A DNA stretch of 64,000 nucleotides. Origin: Fimbriimonadaceae bacterium. GTDB lineage: Bacteria; Armatimonadota; Fimbriimonadia; Fimbriimonadales; Fimbriimonadaceae. The DNA is taken from the NCBI GenBank assembly GCA_019694835.1, contig JAIBBE010000182.1:36794-100793 (forward strand). The letters are read 5' to 3'. This document shows, piece by piece, positions 1 to 9,447 of this stretch; positions within the stretch are counted from its first letter, which is position 1, and the number at the start of each line of letters is the position of its first letter. The notes below the pieces were generated by a model. That model was not told the DNA's origin and made no database searches. It was given only the letters and a program-made list of their open reading frames with translations. Both the position numbers and the translations under genes were made by a program.

Positions 1-917
1 AATGGTTGGTCACGAATCCGTCCACGTCGCCCGAGAACTTTCCCAATGGCGGCGGCAACAAGCCGTTCTTCGATGAAACCACGGGGGCGGTCCTCCAAGG
101 CACGCAGATCTGCGCCGGATCGTCCATCGATATGCAGATCCTCCACGACTTGTTCGGCTACTACCTGCAGGCGGCAGAAGAGCTTGGCGTCCACTCCCCC
201 ATGATCGCGAAGGTCAAGGAAGCAAAGGAGAAACTGGTGCCGCCCCAAATCGGTGCCAGTGGAGCCCTCCAGGAGTGGACCGAAGACATGACCTCTCTGG
301 AAGAAAACCACCGCCACTTCTCCCATCTGTACGGGCTCTATCCGGGTCGCGTGCTCTGGGACAAGCGAACTCCTGAACTCATCAAGGCCTACAAGGGCGT
401 ACTCGAAGAGCGGGGCGACGGCGGCACCGGGTGGTCGATGTCGTGGAAGATGGCGCTCTGGGCTCGGCTGGGAGACGGCAACCGCGCCGACAAGATCTTC
501 AAGAACTACCTGAAAGACCAGAACTGCGCCCAGCTTTTCGCCAAATGCGGCAGAGCCATGCAGGTCGACGGGACCCTCGGTGCGGCCGCCGCGATCAGCG
601 AGATGCTCATGCAGTCTCATGAGGGCTTTATTCGCTTGCTACCTGCGTTGCCAACGGATTGGGCGAATGGCGAATTCAAGGGCGTCTGCGCGCGAGGCGG
701 CTTCGAGCTTGACTTCAAGTGGTCGGGAGGCAAGGTCACCGAGGTCAAGGTCTTGTCAAAGGTGGGCGTGGTGTGCCGAATCATGACCAGCAATCCTGTG
801 ACAATCACCAGTCAGGATCAGGCAGTGAAATTCAAGGAGCTATCGACTGGCGTTGTAGAGTTTCCTACCGTCAAAGGCAGGTCGTATGAACTCAAGTCGC
901 TCCCCCTCACGGAGTGA
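1..917 (+). CDS. GH95-type alpha-L-fucosidase, C-terminal part (5' end outside window)
   Basis: The frame is open through the window start (Trp codon at 3-5 before the TTG at 6), so this is the last ~304 residues of a longer protein. It resembles glycoside hydrolase family 95 (alpha-1,2-L-fucosidase/galactosidase; the family is usually 750-850 residues). Visible marks are NPSTSPEN near the left edge, ENHRHFSHLYGLYPG, GDGGTGWSMSWKMALWARLG and QVDGTLGAAAAISEMLMQSH, followed by the C-terminal beta domain. The role would be release of fucose from glycans outside the cytoplasm; the signal peptide is not in the window. A GH29 fucosidase lies at 62186-63901, so fucose use is a theme. The last codons and the stop lie inside a hairpin (902-922) that belongs to a repeat. 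Confidence 0.85.
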   Translation, partial: WLVTNPSTSPENFPNGGGNKPFFDETTGAVLQGTQICAGSSIDMQILHDLFGYYLQAAEELGVHSPMIAKVKEAKEKLVPPQIGASGALQEWTEDMTSLEENHRHFSHLYGLYPGRVLWDKRTPELIKAYKGVLEERGDGGTGWSMSWKMALWARLGDGNRADKIFKNYLKDQNCAQLFAKCGRAMQVDGTLGAAAAISEMLMQSHEGFIRLLPALPTDWANGEFKGVCARGGFELDFKWSGGKVTEVKVLSKVGVVCRIMTSNPVTITSQDQAVKFKELSTGVVEFPTVKGRSYELKSLPLTE

Positions 918-1063
918 GGGGGACCTGGCCGCGAGGGACGAGCGTGCCTGAGGGGGAGTAAGAGTCGGGGTGCCGAGCGGTCGGCGATTGCCCTGAAGAT
1001 CACTCTCCCCCATCGCGCGCTTGTTCCTCGCGGCGAAGCCCCTCTCACGGGAGTGAGGAGGGG
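902..1063. repeat. Long imperfect inverted repeat (cruciform-like, ~70-nt arms)
   Basis: Read by eye, the stretch folds back on itself. The left part contains a perfect 9-bp hairpin, CCCCCTCAC-GGA-GTGAGGGGG (902-922), then GGCCGCGAGGGACGAGCG. The right part contains the diverged complement (CGCGCTTGTTCCTCGCGGCG) and then a second hairpin of the CCCCTCTCAC/GTGAGGAGGGG type. The unpaired centre is near 975-990. It overlaps the stop codon of the GH95 gene and fills the gap to the next gene. It may act as a terminator or be a miniature repeat element. No gene was seen inside it. Confidence 0.6.
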
Positions 1064-1112
1064 GGCCACATCGCATTCGAACCCACGCGGTTTAGTGACA
1101 CGTCACTGGGAT

Positions 1113-2087
1113 ATGGTGCAGAAACTGGTCGGAACGATGGGCGGGCTATTGGCGTCGACGGGTGCTTGGGGGTGCTGCATCACGTTTGGCAATGTCGCGA
1201 TGCAGCTTTCGCTCGAAACGGCAATCATTATCTGGGACGACAGACAGAAAGTGGAGCACTTTATCCGGCGTGCGGAGTTCCGGGGTAATGCCAAGGACTT
1301 TGGGTTTATCTTCCCGAGCCCCACCCAGCCGTTCAGAATTGCCGTTGCCGATGCTGATGCGTTCGCGCACTTAGAAATGATGCGACCACGGCCTGCCTTT
1401 TCGATAGGCTGCTCAAAGGGTGAGGATGCGGCGGCCGGCGGGGACTCGGTCGAGATATTGGAAGAGAAGATGGTCGGTGACTTTAAAGCGACTGTGTTCC
1501 GCGCCAAGGATTGAACCGCGATCACGAGTTGGCTGAAGGCGCAAGGCCATAAGATGCGACCAGCAATGACCCCGTGGTTCGAACACTATGCCAGCAAAAG
1601 TTGGGTGTTTACGGCGCTGAAATTCCAAGGGAAGAAAGAGAAGACTCCGACCAAAGCGCTGTGCATCAGCTTTAAGGCCGATGAACCTTTTTATCCGTTT
1701 AAGATGCCGTCCGATACCTACGCCGAGGATACCTACCGCCCCATCGATCTTTATGTGTTAAGCCAAAGCGAAATGGACGCGAGTTTGACGGGCGGTTCGG
1801 CTTGGCGAGGTGAACGCATGTGGACGAAGGCTTTGGAGAAGCCTGCGGTGGCCTATTGGAAGTCGCGGTTTCTTGCCGACGGCTCAGACCTCGAAATGCC
1901 CGCAACTCTCTCACTGACCCGATTCCGCAATGTGCCCGAAGCGAATGTCTATTCCCAAGACATCGTCTTCCGCCCAAGCCGCAGTTACACGCTTGTCTGG
2001 ACGGGTGCCGGGGTCGCCGCCGTCGCCCTGCTCGTTTGGCGTCGGCACACCAAGCGAACAGGGAAAGCTCCGCCGCCAGGCTCTTAA
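1113..2087 (+). pseudogene. DUF2330-family protein interrupted by an in-frame TGA
   Basis: Two open stretches, ending at 1514 and resuming at 1515, are in the same frame and together read like one DUF2330 protein of about 324 codons. There is a hydrophobic N-terminus with GCCITFGNVAMQL, then IIIWDDRQKVEHFIRRAEF and AKDFGFIFPSPTQPF. After the stop come TAITSWLKAQGHK and WFEHYASKSWVFTALKF, and the protein ends in a single TM helix (SYTLVWTGAGVAAVALLVW) and a basic tail. The TGA at 1512-1514 falls between RAKD and TAITSWL, where the family is normally continuous. I start at ATG 1113 because it gives a signal-like N-terminus; a GTG at 1053 is also in frame but lies in the repeat. The function of DUF2330 is unknown. 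A nonsense mutation or a base error is likelier than recoding. Confidence 0.7.
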
Positions 2088-2198
2088 GATACGGCGTCAT
2101 CTTATCTCGCCAAGGTGTGGCGGACCAGGCATCAGCTGTGATTCCCGTGGAGCCTCCACCCGTGGGGAGCATGCGGTGGCAAAAACGTTGCCAGCGCT

Positions 2199-2229
2199 AG
2201 GGCCGAAGTTCGCCGTGAACTTCGGCCCT
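2199..2229. terminator. Hairpin terminator between convergent genes
   Basis: A perfect 13-bp stem, AGGGCCGAAGTTC (2199-2211) with GAACTTCGGCCCT (2217-2229), and a 5-nt loop. It lies between the end of the DUF2330 gene (2087) and the end of the leftward ankyrin gene (2238), so it could serve both directions. Neither side has a clear T-tract. Confidence 0.6.
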
Positions 2230-2237
2230 ACGTGGCT

Positions 2238-4178
2238 TTACTTCTTACTCTCGCCTAAGGCCTCAAGCAAAGCAAGGGTTGCCCAGCATGTTCCGTTGAA
2301 CGAGGAGTATTGGGATTCACCGTGCGGAAAGCCTGCGTCGAAGTAGTTATTGGCGGGAATCGCTCGCTTATTCACGAACCAGCTCCCGTCGCTGTACTGC
2401 GTGCGAAGAAGGTACTGAGTTCCGCGCTGATACAGGGCGTCCTTCGTGGAAACACCGCCGCCGATATGGAGCGCGTAAAGTGCTTGTCCCGTCGCGTAAG
2501 CGTCGCTTTGCATATTCGGCAACTGCGACCATCCCCCATCGGGACGCTGGTCGGCTCGGATGGCGGCAATCGCGTCACTCAATTCCTTATCGCTGGCTCC
2601 CGCCCATTTCAGACCGAGAAGGCGAAACGCGCGATCTTCGCTGGTTTTGGGTGTGGCATTCAAGAGCCAATCTTTCGCTTTCTGGATCTGAGCCTGGACT
2701 TCTGCCTTTTTCGATTGATCGCCGTAGGCATTCAGCGCTTGGATCGAGTAAGCCGTCATCGTGAAGATGCTTGACTGCATCGGAACGCGCGGCAGCGAGA
2801 AGGTCCAACATCCTTCCGATTTCTGCTGCTTGCCCAAGATCATGGTCATCGACTCGGTGGCCTTTGTTGCCGGTTCACCGCTGGCGACCTGACCGGCGAG
2901 AATCCAGCTATCCAGCGGCACGATCTCATTGACTTCGATGAGCGGAAGCTGCTTCATCGCCTCGGGATTCGTAAGGGCCTGCTCATGCAGAGGCTGCAAG
3001 GCATTCACGACACCATTCACGCGTTCGGACATGACCTTTTCAAGGTCAGCATCGGTCTTAAAGCCCTTCTTGCGCGCACTGGCCGTGGTGATTCGGCCAA
3101 GTCCTTCCTGGTGGCAGGACACGCACTTGGTCATGCTGCTGAAGTCCTTCATCGACGACTGGATGATCTCCAGGCTTCGTTCGGTGGCTCGTCTGACCGT
3201 CGGTGTTTCTCCCACTGCATTCAGCTCAGCGGCGTTTGGCTTACCCAGGAGACCTGCGCTCGCCGTAAACCCGCGTCGGGCCGCGAAAGCAGCAGCGGTT
3301 CGACCGTTATTGTCCTTGGCCGCCAGATCGGCACCCGCGTCCTTCAAGGCTCGGATGACGTCCACGTAGTCGCCATTTGCAGCCGCCAGAATTGCGGCGG
3401 TTTGACCTTGGGCGTCGCGGGCATCGACCTTCGCCCCGGCCTTGATCAGCAGGCTGACGACATCGGTGCGTCCGGTCATCGCCGCTGCCATGAGCGGAGT
3501 TCGGCGATCTCGATCAACGGCCTCGACGGGAGCCCCGGCATCGAGCAGGATCTTGCTTACATCGGCGAAACCGCCACGTGCCGCGAGGTGGAGCGCGCTC
3601 GAATCGTTGGCACCGGTAGCTTTCACATCCGCTTTGTTCGCCAGGAGTTCAGCGACGGCCGGTGCCGAGCCAGAATTCGCGGCCATGAGAAGCGGCGTGA
3701 GTCCATCGACGCGACTATTGTTGACGTCGGCGCCTTTGCCAATCAGCATCTTGATGCCGGCGGTGTGTCCGCTGATCGCGGCGAAGGTGAGGGCAGTTCC
3801 ATAGGGGCTCTCAGCGTCGATTTCTGCTCCGGCTGAAATCAGAGCCTCCATGACGTCCGGCTGATGCGAAGCGGACGCGATGTAGAGCGGGGTGAAGAGG
3901 AGGCCGTTGCGCGAATTCGGGTCAGCCCCGTTCTTAAGGAGGTTCTTGACCTCGTTCACGTCGCGGTGGTCGATGGCCAAGAACAGATCCTGGCCCAGCT
4001 TGCCCGTCGGGCGAAGCGGTGGATCCGTTGATTTGCGCGTGGTTGGCTGCGGTTCCTGGGCACCTTTTGCGTCCACCGCGGTCGGTGCCCATATGCCGGC
4101 CATAAGTAGTCCGCCTGCCAAGACCGTTCCGATGGCCAAGTTTCTTCGTGAGTTCCTTTGAAGCTTTGAAGTTCTCAT
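2238..4178 (-). CDS. Secreted ankyrin-repeat protein with CxxCH motif and cyclase-like C-terminal repeats
   Basis: About 646 residues from the ATG at 4178, chosen because it gives a signal peptide (MRTSKLQRNSRR, then LAIGTVLAGGLLMAGIWAPT) and has GAGAG-like purines upstream; a longer frame opens at 4241. Roughly residues 60-310 are about eight ankyrin repeats (for example TPLMAAAMTGRTDVVSLLIKAG). Near residue 355 there is one CVSCHQEG motif, a c-type haem attachment site. The last ~220 residues resemble squalene-hopene/prenyltransferase-type alpha-alpha repeats (DGGWSQLPNMQSDAYATGQA; YSDGSWFV). It is probably periplasmic. The two divergent PSCyt/DUF1501 genes suggest a shared haem-linked pathway, but the substrate is unknown. 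The combination of three domains is unusual. Confidence 0.8.
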   Translation of the reverse strand: MRTSKLQRNSRRNLAIGTVLAGGLLMAGIWAPTAVDAKGAQEPQPTTRKSTDPPLRPTGKLGQDLFLAIDHRDVNEVKNLLKNGADPNSRNGLLFTPLYIASASHQPDVMEALISAGAEIDAESPYGTALTFAAISGHTAGIKMLIGKGADVNNSRVDGLTPLLMAANSGSAPAVAELLANKADVKATGANDSSALHLAARGGFADVSKILLDAGAPVEAVDRDRRTPLMAAAMTGRTDVVSLLIKAGAKVDARDAQGQTAAILAAANGDYVDVIRALKDAGADLAAKDNNGRTAAAFAARRGFTASAGLLGKPNAAELNAVGETPTVRRATERSLEIIQSSMKDFSSMTKCVSCHQEGLGRITTASARKKGFKTDADLEKVMSERVNGVVNALQPLHEQALTNPEAMKQLPLIEVNEIVPLDSWILAGQVASGEPATKATESMTMILGKQQKSEGCWTFSLPRVPMQSSIFTMTAYSIQALNAYGDQSKKAEVQAQIQKAKDWLLNATPKTSEDRAFRLLGLKWAGASDKELSDAIAAIRADQRPDGGWSQLPNMQSDAYATGQALYALHIGGGVSTKDALYQRGTQYLLRTQYSDGSWFVNKRAIPANNYFDAGFPHGESQYSSFNGTCWATLALLEALGESKK

Positions 4179-4333
4179 TTGTTTCTCTCTCGGCGTATCA
4201 TACTGCACCATATCATCGTATGAGCCACGATACGTCTCCAAGGACTAACTTACGGGGTTGGCGGGGCCCGCCCCGGTCTAAAGTCCCGGAGCTTCGTTGC
4301 GTGGGCCGGCTGTCATCGGCCATAGTTTGCTTG

Positions 4334-6877
4334 GTGCCACGTTCACTCAGCGGATTGACGAAGACGGCCGGGATCCTAGGGCTCTCGCTCGGCGCCCTCG
4401 TGCTCGGTCTCCGAGCCCAGCCGGCTGCGGCTCCGCCCAAAGCGACCTTTGGCGACGTCATCCAAGTGTTCCGCGCGCACTGTACGCGTTGCCACGGTGC
4501 TGGGAGCGCGGCTGGTGGCTTGCGGCTCGATACGTACGACAACGTCATGAAGGGCGGATCGAGCGGACCGGCGTTGGCGGCAAAGAACTCGAAGGGCAGC
4601 CTGTTGATGCAGCGCATCAGAGGAGAAGGCGGGCTCCCGCAGATGCCGATTGGTTTGACCGCCCTCAGCGCCAGAGAACAGGCTGTAGTTTCAGCTTGGA
4701 TCGATCAAGGGGCTTTCGCGACTGGTGAGGCAACGTCGCACTGGGCTTACGTCAAACCCATTCGTCCAAGGGTGCCCAGAGTCGTTAACTATAAGTGGGT
4801 CAGGAATCCAATTGATGCCTTTGTATTGTCTCGGCTGCAAAGGGAGGGGCTCAAGCCATCGCCATCGGCCGATAAGCTCACGCTTCTGAGGCGTGTGACG
4901 CTGGATCTAACCGGCCTACCTCCAACGCTCTCGGAGATCGAATCCTTCTTGAGTGACAAGTCCGTACATGCTTACGAAAAGGTCGTCGATCGACTTCTGG
5001 CGAGCCCGCACTATGGTGAGAAGATGGCACTGCCTTGGCTCGATGCGGCGCGCTATGCGGACAGCAATGGCTTTCAGCAGGATGGCGACACCTATCAGTA
5101 TGTTTGGCGCGATTGGGTCGTTCGAGCCATGAATGCAAATATGCCCTTTGATCGCTTTACGATATTGCAAATCGCCGGAGACTTATTGCCTGGTGTGACG
5201 CGGGCGACTCCCGACGGTCGGGATGCGATCATCGCAACCGCCTTCAATCGTAATCACATGTTGAATGGTGAAGGCGGTGCAATTGCCGAAGAACAGCGAA
5301 ACGTAGGGCTCTTTGATCGCGTGGATACGGTTTCCACGGTTTGGTCTGGTTTGACGATGGCATGTGCGCGCTGCCATGACCACAAGTACGATCCATTGAC
5401 CCAGCGGGACTATTACAGCATGATGGCGTACTTCAACAACGTGCCCGAAACGGGAGTACCCCAAGGGGGCGTTCCATACAGCATTGGCGCGCCTTGGATC
5501 TATGCAGGTAACAAACAGCAGATGGACCGCCTGTATGCACTCGAAAGTCTGGTTCCCAAGGCGAGTGAAGCGGCCAAAGCTCTGGAGCTTGATCCGGCTA
5601 TTTTGCGAGCACAGGCCGAGTGGGAAAGAATGGGTGACCCAGCGGCGCCGAAGGAAATCCAGGACCTGCTCAAGCTCCCGACTCGCAATAGAGATCAGAA
5701 GCAAAAGCTGCATATCTATTTTATGGACAACGTACTCGGTTCCGAAACTTGGAAACGCGCCAAAGACCTCAACAAGGAACTCTCCGACCTTAGATCACAG
5801 CTTCCCCGGGTAATGGTCATGTCGGATCGTCGGCCACGCGAAACCCACATTCTCAACCGAGGCAACTATGAGGAGCCGCTCGACAAAGTCACGCCTACAA
5901 CGCCCGATGTCTTCCCAAAGGTGCTGTCATCCAAGAATCGAATTGGACTTGCCCAGTGGATGATCAGCCCGGAAAATCCGTTAACCGCGCGAGTGCAGGT
6001 CAACCGATATTGGCAAACGTTCTTCGGCCAGGGATTGGTCAAGACGACCGAGAACTTTGGAGTTCAAGGCTCGCCTCCATCGCATCCCGAGCTGCTCGAT
6101 TGGCTCGCGGTTGAGTTTCGCGAAAGTGGATGGAACGTCAAGCGTCTGCATCGTCTCATCGTCACCAGTGCTACCTATCAGCAGTCATCGAAGACCTCTA
6201 AGGAACTCCTGAAGCGAGACCCCGATAATCAGCTCTTGGCGCGAGGACCAAGATTCCGGATGCCCTCGCTGATTCTTCGCGACATCGCGCTTGCCGCAAG
6301 CGGCCTTATTGATTTGAAGATTGGTGGCAAGCCCGTTTATCCCTATCAACCCAAGGGAATATGGAGTGGCTTGCAGATTACCGAGGAGCGAAACTTCACC
6401 TATCCGCAATCGAAGGGCAAAGACCTGTATCGGCGCAGTCTGTACACGTTCTGGCGAAGGACCGTCGCTCCTGGCAATATGTTCGATGCGGCGACCCGGC
6501 AGGTCTGCACGGTGAGAGAATCGCGGACCTCGACGCCCTTGCATGCGCTGACCATGCTTAACGACATTACGTGGGTGGAAGCGGGACGAGCTATGGCAGA
6601 GCGGGTCATGACGGTGACATCCGATTCTAGAGAGAGGCTAAAGATTGCTTTCAAACTCACTTGCACTCGTGCCCCAAATCCGTACGAACTCGCGGTCCTC
6701 CTAAAAAGCCTGAGCAAGGCCAAGCAATACTTCACAGCGAACCCCAAGGAAGCCGAGCAATACCTGTCAGTCGGAGAATCACAACGAAACCCGAAACTCG
6801 ACAAAGTCGAGCACGCTGCTTATGCAGCGGTTTGCTTGAGCATCCTTAACCTCGATGAGGCGATGACTAAAGAATGA
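4334..6877 (+). CDS. Planctomycete-type cytochrome C protein (PSCyt1-DUF1549-DUF1553)
   Basis: About 847 residues from a GTG at 4334 (a TTG at 4331 is equally possible). The frame is open back to 4148, but that part overlaps the 5' end of the divergent gene and is not protein-like. A hydrophobic N-terminus (LTKTAGILGLSLGALVLGL) precedes a haem motif, HCTRCHG. Then comes DUF1549 (FVLSRLQREGLKPSPSADK; PHYGEKMALPWLDAARYADS; CARCHDHKYDP). DUF1553 follows (LAQWMISPENPLTARVQVNR; FFGQGLVKTTENFGVQGSPP; FWRRTVAPGNMFDA). Such proteins are common beside DUF1501 genes in planctomycetes and armatimonads, with no settled biochemical role. It overlaps the next start by 4 bp (ATGA), so the two are translationally coupled. 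Confidence 0.92.
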   Translation: MPRSLSGLTKTAGILGLSLGALVLGLRAQPAAAPPKATFGDVIQVFRAHCTRCHGAGSAAGGLRLDTYDNVMKGGSSGPALAAKNSKGSLLMQRIRGEGGLPQMPIGLTALSAREQAVVSAWIDQGAFATGEATSHWAYVKPIRPRVPRVVNYKWVRNPIDAFVLSRLQREGLKPSPSADKLTLLRRVTLDLTGLPPTLSEIESFLSDKSVHAYEKVVDRLLASPHYGEKMALPWLDAARYADSNGFQQDGDTYQYVWRDWVVRAMNANMPFDRFTILQIAGDLLPGVTRATPDGRDAIIATAFNRNHMLNGEGGAIAEEQRNVGLFDRVDTVSTVWSGLTMACARCHDHKYDPLTQRDYYSMMAYFNNVPETGVPQGGVPYSIGAPWIYAGNKQQMDRLYALESLVPKASEAAKALELDPAILRAQAEWERMGDPAAPKEIQDLLKLPTRNRDQKQKLHIYFMDNVLGSETWKRAKDLNKELSDLRSQLPRVMVMSDRRPRETHILNRGNYEEPLDKVTPTTPDVFPKVLSSKNRIGLAQWMISPENPLTARVQVNRYWQTFFGQGLVKTTENFGVQGSPPSHPELLDWLAVEFRESGWNVKRLHRLIVTSATYQQSSKTSKELLKRDPDNQLLARGPRFRMPSLILRDIALAASGLIDLKIGGKPVYPYQPKGIWSGLQITEERNFTYPQSKGKDLYRRSLYTFWRRTVAPGNMFDAATRQVCTVRESRTSTPLHALTMLNDITWVEAGRAMAERVMTVTSDSRERLKIAFKLTCTRAPNPYELAVLLKSLSKAKQYFTANPKEAEQYLSVGESQRNPKLDKVEHAAYAAVCLSILNLDEAMTKE

Positions 6878-8316
6878 ACCCACTCTTCGAACGCGATCTG
6901 CGCCTCTCTCGACGTCAGTTCTTCCAAGTCGGAGCGCAGGGCATCGGACTGGCCGCCTTAACTGCTCTGCTCGCGAAGGACGGCTACGGGGCGGAACTCC
7001 AGAAGCAGGGAACACATTTCACTCCTAAGGCTAAACGTGTCGTCGTACTTTGGCAAGGTGGCGCGCCTTCGCAAGTTGACCTTTTCGACTACAAGCCCAA
7101 TCTCATTCCGCGCCGTCTTGAAGAACTTCCGGCTTCATTACGTGAGGGCAAGCGTCTCTCCACCATGACGAGCGGACAAGGCAAGTTCCCGATTCTTCCC
7201 GCGATCAAGCCGTTTAAGCAGTATGGCCAATCCGGAACCTGGCTCAGCGAACTCATCCCCCATATTGGCTCAATTACAGACGATATATGCCTTGTCAAAT
7301 CGATGCACACGGATGCGGTGAACCACGCGCCGGGAGTCACGTTCTTCCTGACCGGAAGTCAGATCCCAGGCCGACCAAGTATGGGTGCTTGGGTGGCTTA
7401 CGGGTTAGGCTCGATGACCGAGGACCTACCCGCGTTCGTTGTCATGACGTCCAACGATGAGAAGAAGACATGCGGCCAGCTCTTCTATGACTACTATTGG
7501 GGATCGGGCTTCATACCGTCGAAGTATCAAGGCGTGCGCTTCCGCAGCGAAGGTGATCCCGTGCTCTACCTCAGCAATCCACCCGGGATGTCGCCTCAGC
7601 TTCGTCGTGCTCTTCTGGATGACATCACCGAACTCGACCGGCGTCGGCATGATGACTTCGGCGATCCCGAGATCGAGACTCGTATTGCGCAGTACGAGAT
7701 GGCGTTCAAGATGCAGACCAGCGTGCCCGAACTGACCGACATCTCCAAAGAACCGGAAGCGATTCTGGAGATGTACGGCCCGGATGTCGAGCGGAAGGGG
7801 TCGTATGCCTACAACTGCCTCATCGCGCGAAGGCTGTTGGAGCGCGGCGTACGATTTGTCCAGCTTATGCATTCGGGCTGGGACCAACACCAGAACCTCG
7901 ACACTCAGCTTGCCATCCAGTGCCGTGACACGGACCAGCCCTCAGCCGCCCTCGTGAAGGACCTCAAGCAGCGCGGCCTCCTCGACGACACCATTGTTCT
8001 GTGGGCGGGCGAATTTGGGAGAACGGTGTTCGTGCAGGGAGATGTCAACCGTCCCGACGCGCATGGCCGTGACCATTTCGGGGCGTGCTACTCGCTCTGG
8101 CTGGCGGGCGGCGGGTTCAAGGGCGGTCACGTGCACGGGGAGACCGACGACTACTGCTACAACGTGGTGAAGGACCCCGTGAGCGGTCATGACCTCCAAG
8201 CCACGATCCTGAACCAGTTGGGGCTTGACCATCAGCGTTTGACCTACCCCTATCAGGGTCGCGACTTCCGGCTAACCGATGTCGAAGGGGAAGTGGTGAG
8301 GCAGATTATTGGATAG
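6874..8316 (+). CDS. DUF1501 family protein, Tat-exported
   Basis: 480 residues. The N-terminus carries a twin-arginine-type signal (SRRQFFQVGAQGIGLAALTA). Family marks include VVVLWQGGAPSQVDLFDYKP, HTDAVNHAPGVTFFLTGSQ, GRPSMGAWVAYGLG, RGVRFVQLMHSGWDQHQNL, LWAGEFGRTVFVQ and GRDHFGACYSLWLAGGGFKG. DUF1501 belongs to the alkaline-phosphatase/sulfatase-like fold, and the conserved His/Asp residues in these motifs fit a metal site. The start overlaps the stop of the DUF1549/DUF1553 gene by 4 bp. The lipid kinase follows 3 bp after its stop, so the three probably share a transcript. The substrate is unknown. Confidence 0.93.
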   Translation: MNPLFERDLRLSRRQFFQVGAQGIGLAALTALLAKDGYGAELQKQGTHFTPKAKRVVVLWQGGAPSQVDLFDYKPNLIPRRLEELPASLREGKRLSTMTSGQGKFPILPAIKPFKQYGQSGTWLSELIPHIGSITDDICLVKSMHTDAVNHAPGVTFFLTGSQIPGRPSMGAWVAYGLGSMTEDLPAFVVMTSNDEKKTCGQLFYDYYWGSGFIPSKYQGVRFRSEGDPVLYLSNPPGMSPQLRRALLDDITELDRRRHDDFGDPEIETRIAQYEMAFKMQTSVPELTDISKEPEAILEMYGPDVERKGSYAYNCLIARRLLERGVRFVQLMHSGWDQHQNLDTQLAIQCRDTDQPSAALVKDLKQRGLLDDTIVLWAGEFGRTVFVQGDVNRPDAHGRDHFGACYSLWLAGGGFKGGHVHGETDDYCYNVVKDPVSGHDLQATILNQLGLDHQRLTYPYQGRDFRLTDVEGEVVRQIIG

Positions 8317-8319
8317 ACG

Positions 8320-9273
8320 ATGAAGATCGTCGCCATTTCGAATCCGCTGTCCGGAAGAGGTGGCGGACATCCGGGAAGGAAGAGGCTCTATGTTGCCCTG
8401 GAACGGGCTGTTGAGTTGTCAGGGCCAAACTCAACCTACGAGGTGCGATTCACGGAGGCGCCTGGCACTGCGGCCTACACAGGGCAATTCAATCCTGGAA
8501 GTGGCGCAGCGCTCGCGCGACAAGCTGCCTTGGAGGGAGCTGACCTCATCGTCGCAGCCGGAGGCGATGGAACGATCGGTGAAGTTGCCAACGGCCTCGT
8601 CGGCACTTCGGCAACACTGGGCGTTCTGCCGATGGGCACGGGCAACGATTTTGCCCGAACCATTGGAATCGGAACCGACCTCGAACGTGCCGCCCAAACG
8701 CTCATCCACGGCCAGTCGCAAACCATCGATCTTGGCAAGCTTGATCGCGGTGGGTATTTCATCAATGTCGCAGGGTGCGGCTTCGATGCTGAAGTGGCGA
8801 CTCGTGTCAATCACGGATTTCGCTATCTGCGAGGAACCACGGCCTACATCGCGGCTGTCCTACAAACTCTGAAAGCCTTTAGACCAACCCGCGTGACCAT
8901 CGATCACGGTGGTGAGATCCGCGAGGAACTCGTTATGCTCTGCGCGATCGCCAATGCGCGCACATACGGCGGCGGCATGCGTATTGCCCCTCACGCCGAG
9001 CTGGACGATGGCCTGTTCGATGTCGTCCTTGTAGGTGATGTCTCGCGGGCTGAGTTTCTTCGAGCCTTTCCTCGGGTCTTCAAGGGAAGCCATCTGAGCC
9101 ATCCGAAGGTTCAGCACTTTCGGTGTTCACGGATCGGCGTTACGAGTGAAAGGAAGCTCGCCGTCCTTGCCGATGGCGAGGAGGTGGGGTCCACCCCAGT
9201 CTCGTTCCAGATCGTACCGAGGGCACTTAAGGTGATGATGCCCCTGAGACCAAGCGATACCGACATAGGATGA
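8320..9273 (+). CDS. Diacylglycerol/lipid kinase family protein (YegS/DagK-like)
   Basis: 317 residues, the usual length for the family. The nucleotide-binding signature is clear: IVAISNPLSGRGGG at the N-terminus, AAGGDGTIGEVANGL near residue 85, LGVLPMGTGNDFARTIGI near 115, and the C-terminal beta-domain motifs NVAGCGFDAEV and ADGEEVGSTPVSFQIVP. It would phosphorylate a lipid head group (diacylglycerol or similar) at the inner membrane face. It follows the DUF1501 gene by 3 bp, so it is probably the third gene of that operon, though no functional link is obvious. Confidence 0.92.
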   Translation: MKIVAISNPLSGRGGGHPGRKRLYVALERAVELSGPNSTYEVRFTEAPGTAAYTGQFNPGSGAALARQAALEGADLIVAAGGDGTIGEVANGLVGTSATLGVLPMGTGNDFARTIGIGTDLERAAQTLIHGQSQTIDLGKLDRGGYFINVAGCGFDAEVATRVNHGFRYLRGTTAYIAAVLQTLKAFRPTRVTIDHGGEIREELVMLCAIANARTYGGGMRIAPHAELDDGLFDVVLVGDVSRAEFLRAFPRVFKGSHLSHPKVQHFRCSRIGVTSERKLAVLADGEEVGSTPVSFQIVPRALKVMMPLRPSDTDIG

Positions 9274-9447
9274 ACTGAACTGGGAGCAAGTCTCAATGGA
9301 GAGCGCAGTTTCTAAGGGATGGCTCCTGCCCTCGAAGGCCGAAGCCGTTAGCTGCACTTTCCTACGCTTTGTGGCTGCTGACTCAGGTCAACGCGTCCGA
9401 TCAATCTTGGATGACTCCCTCAATCTCCACGGGTGGTGGCAGGCTCT
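9274..9447. other. Intergenic gap between convergent genes
   Basis: 174 bp between the lipid kinase stop and the end of the leftward oxidoreductase. I see no convincing gene. Short frames crossing it run antisense to the oxidoreductase. Confidence 0.6.

Noticed and set aside
1512..1514. Selenocysteine codon
   Set aside because: No clear stem-loop directly follows the TGA, the position is not a known Cys/Sec site, and no Sec machinery is visible in the window.
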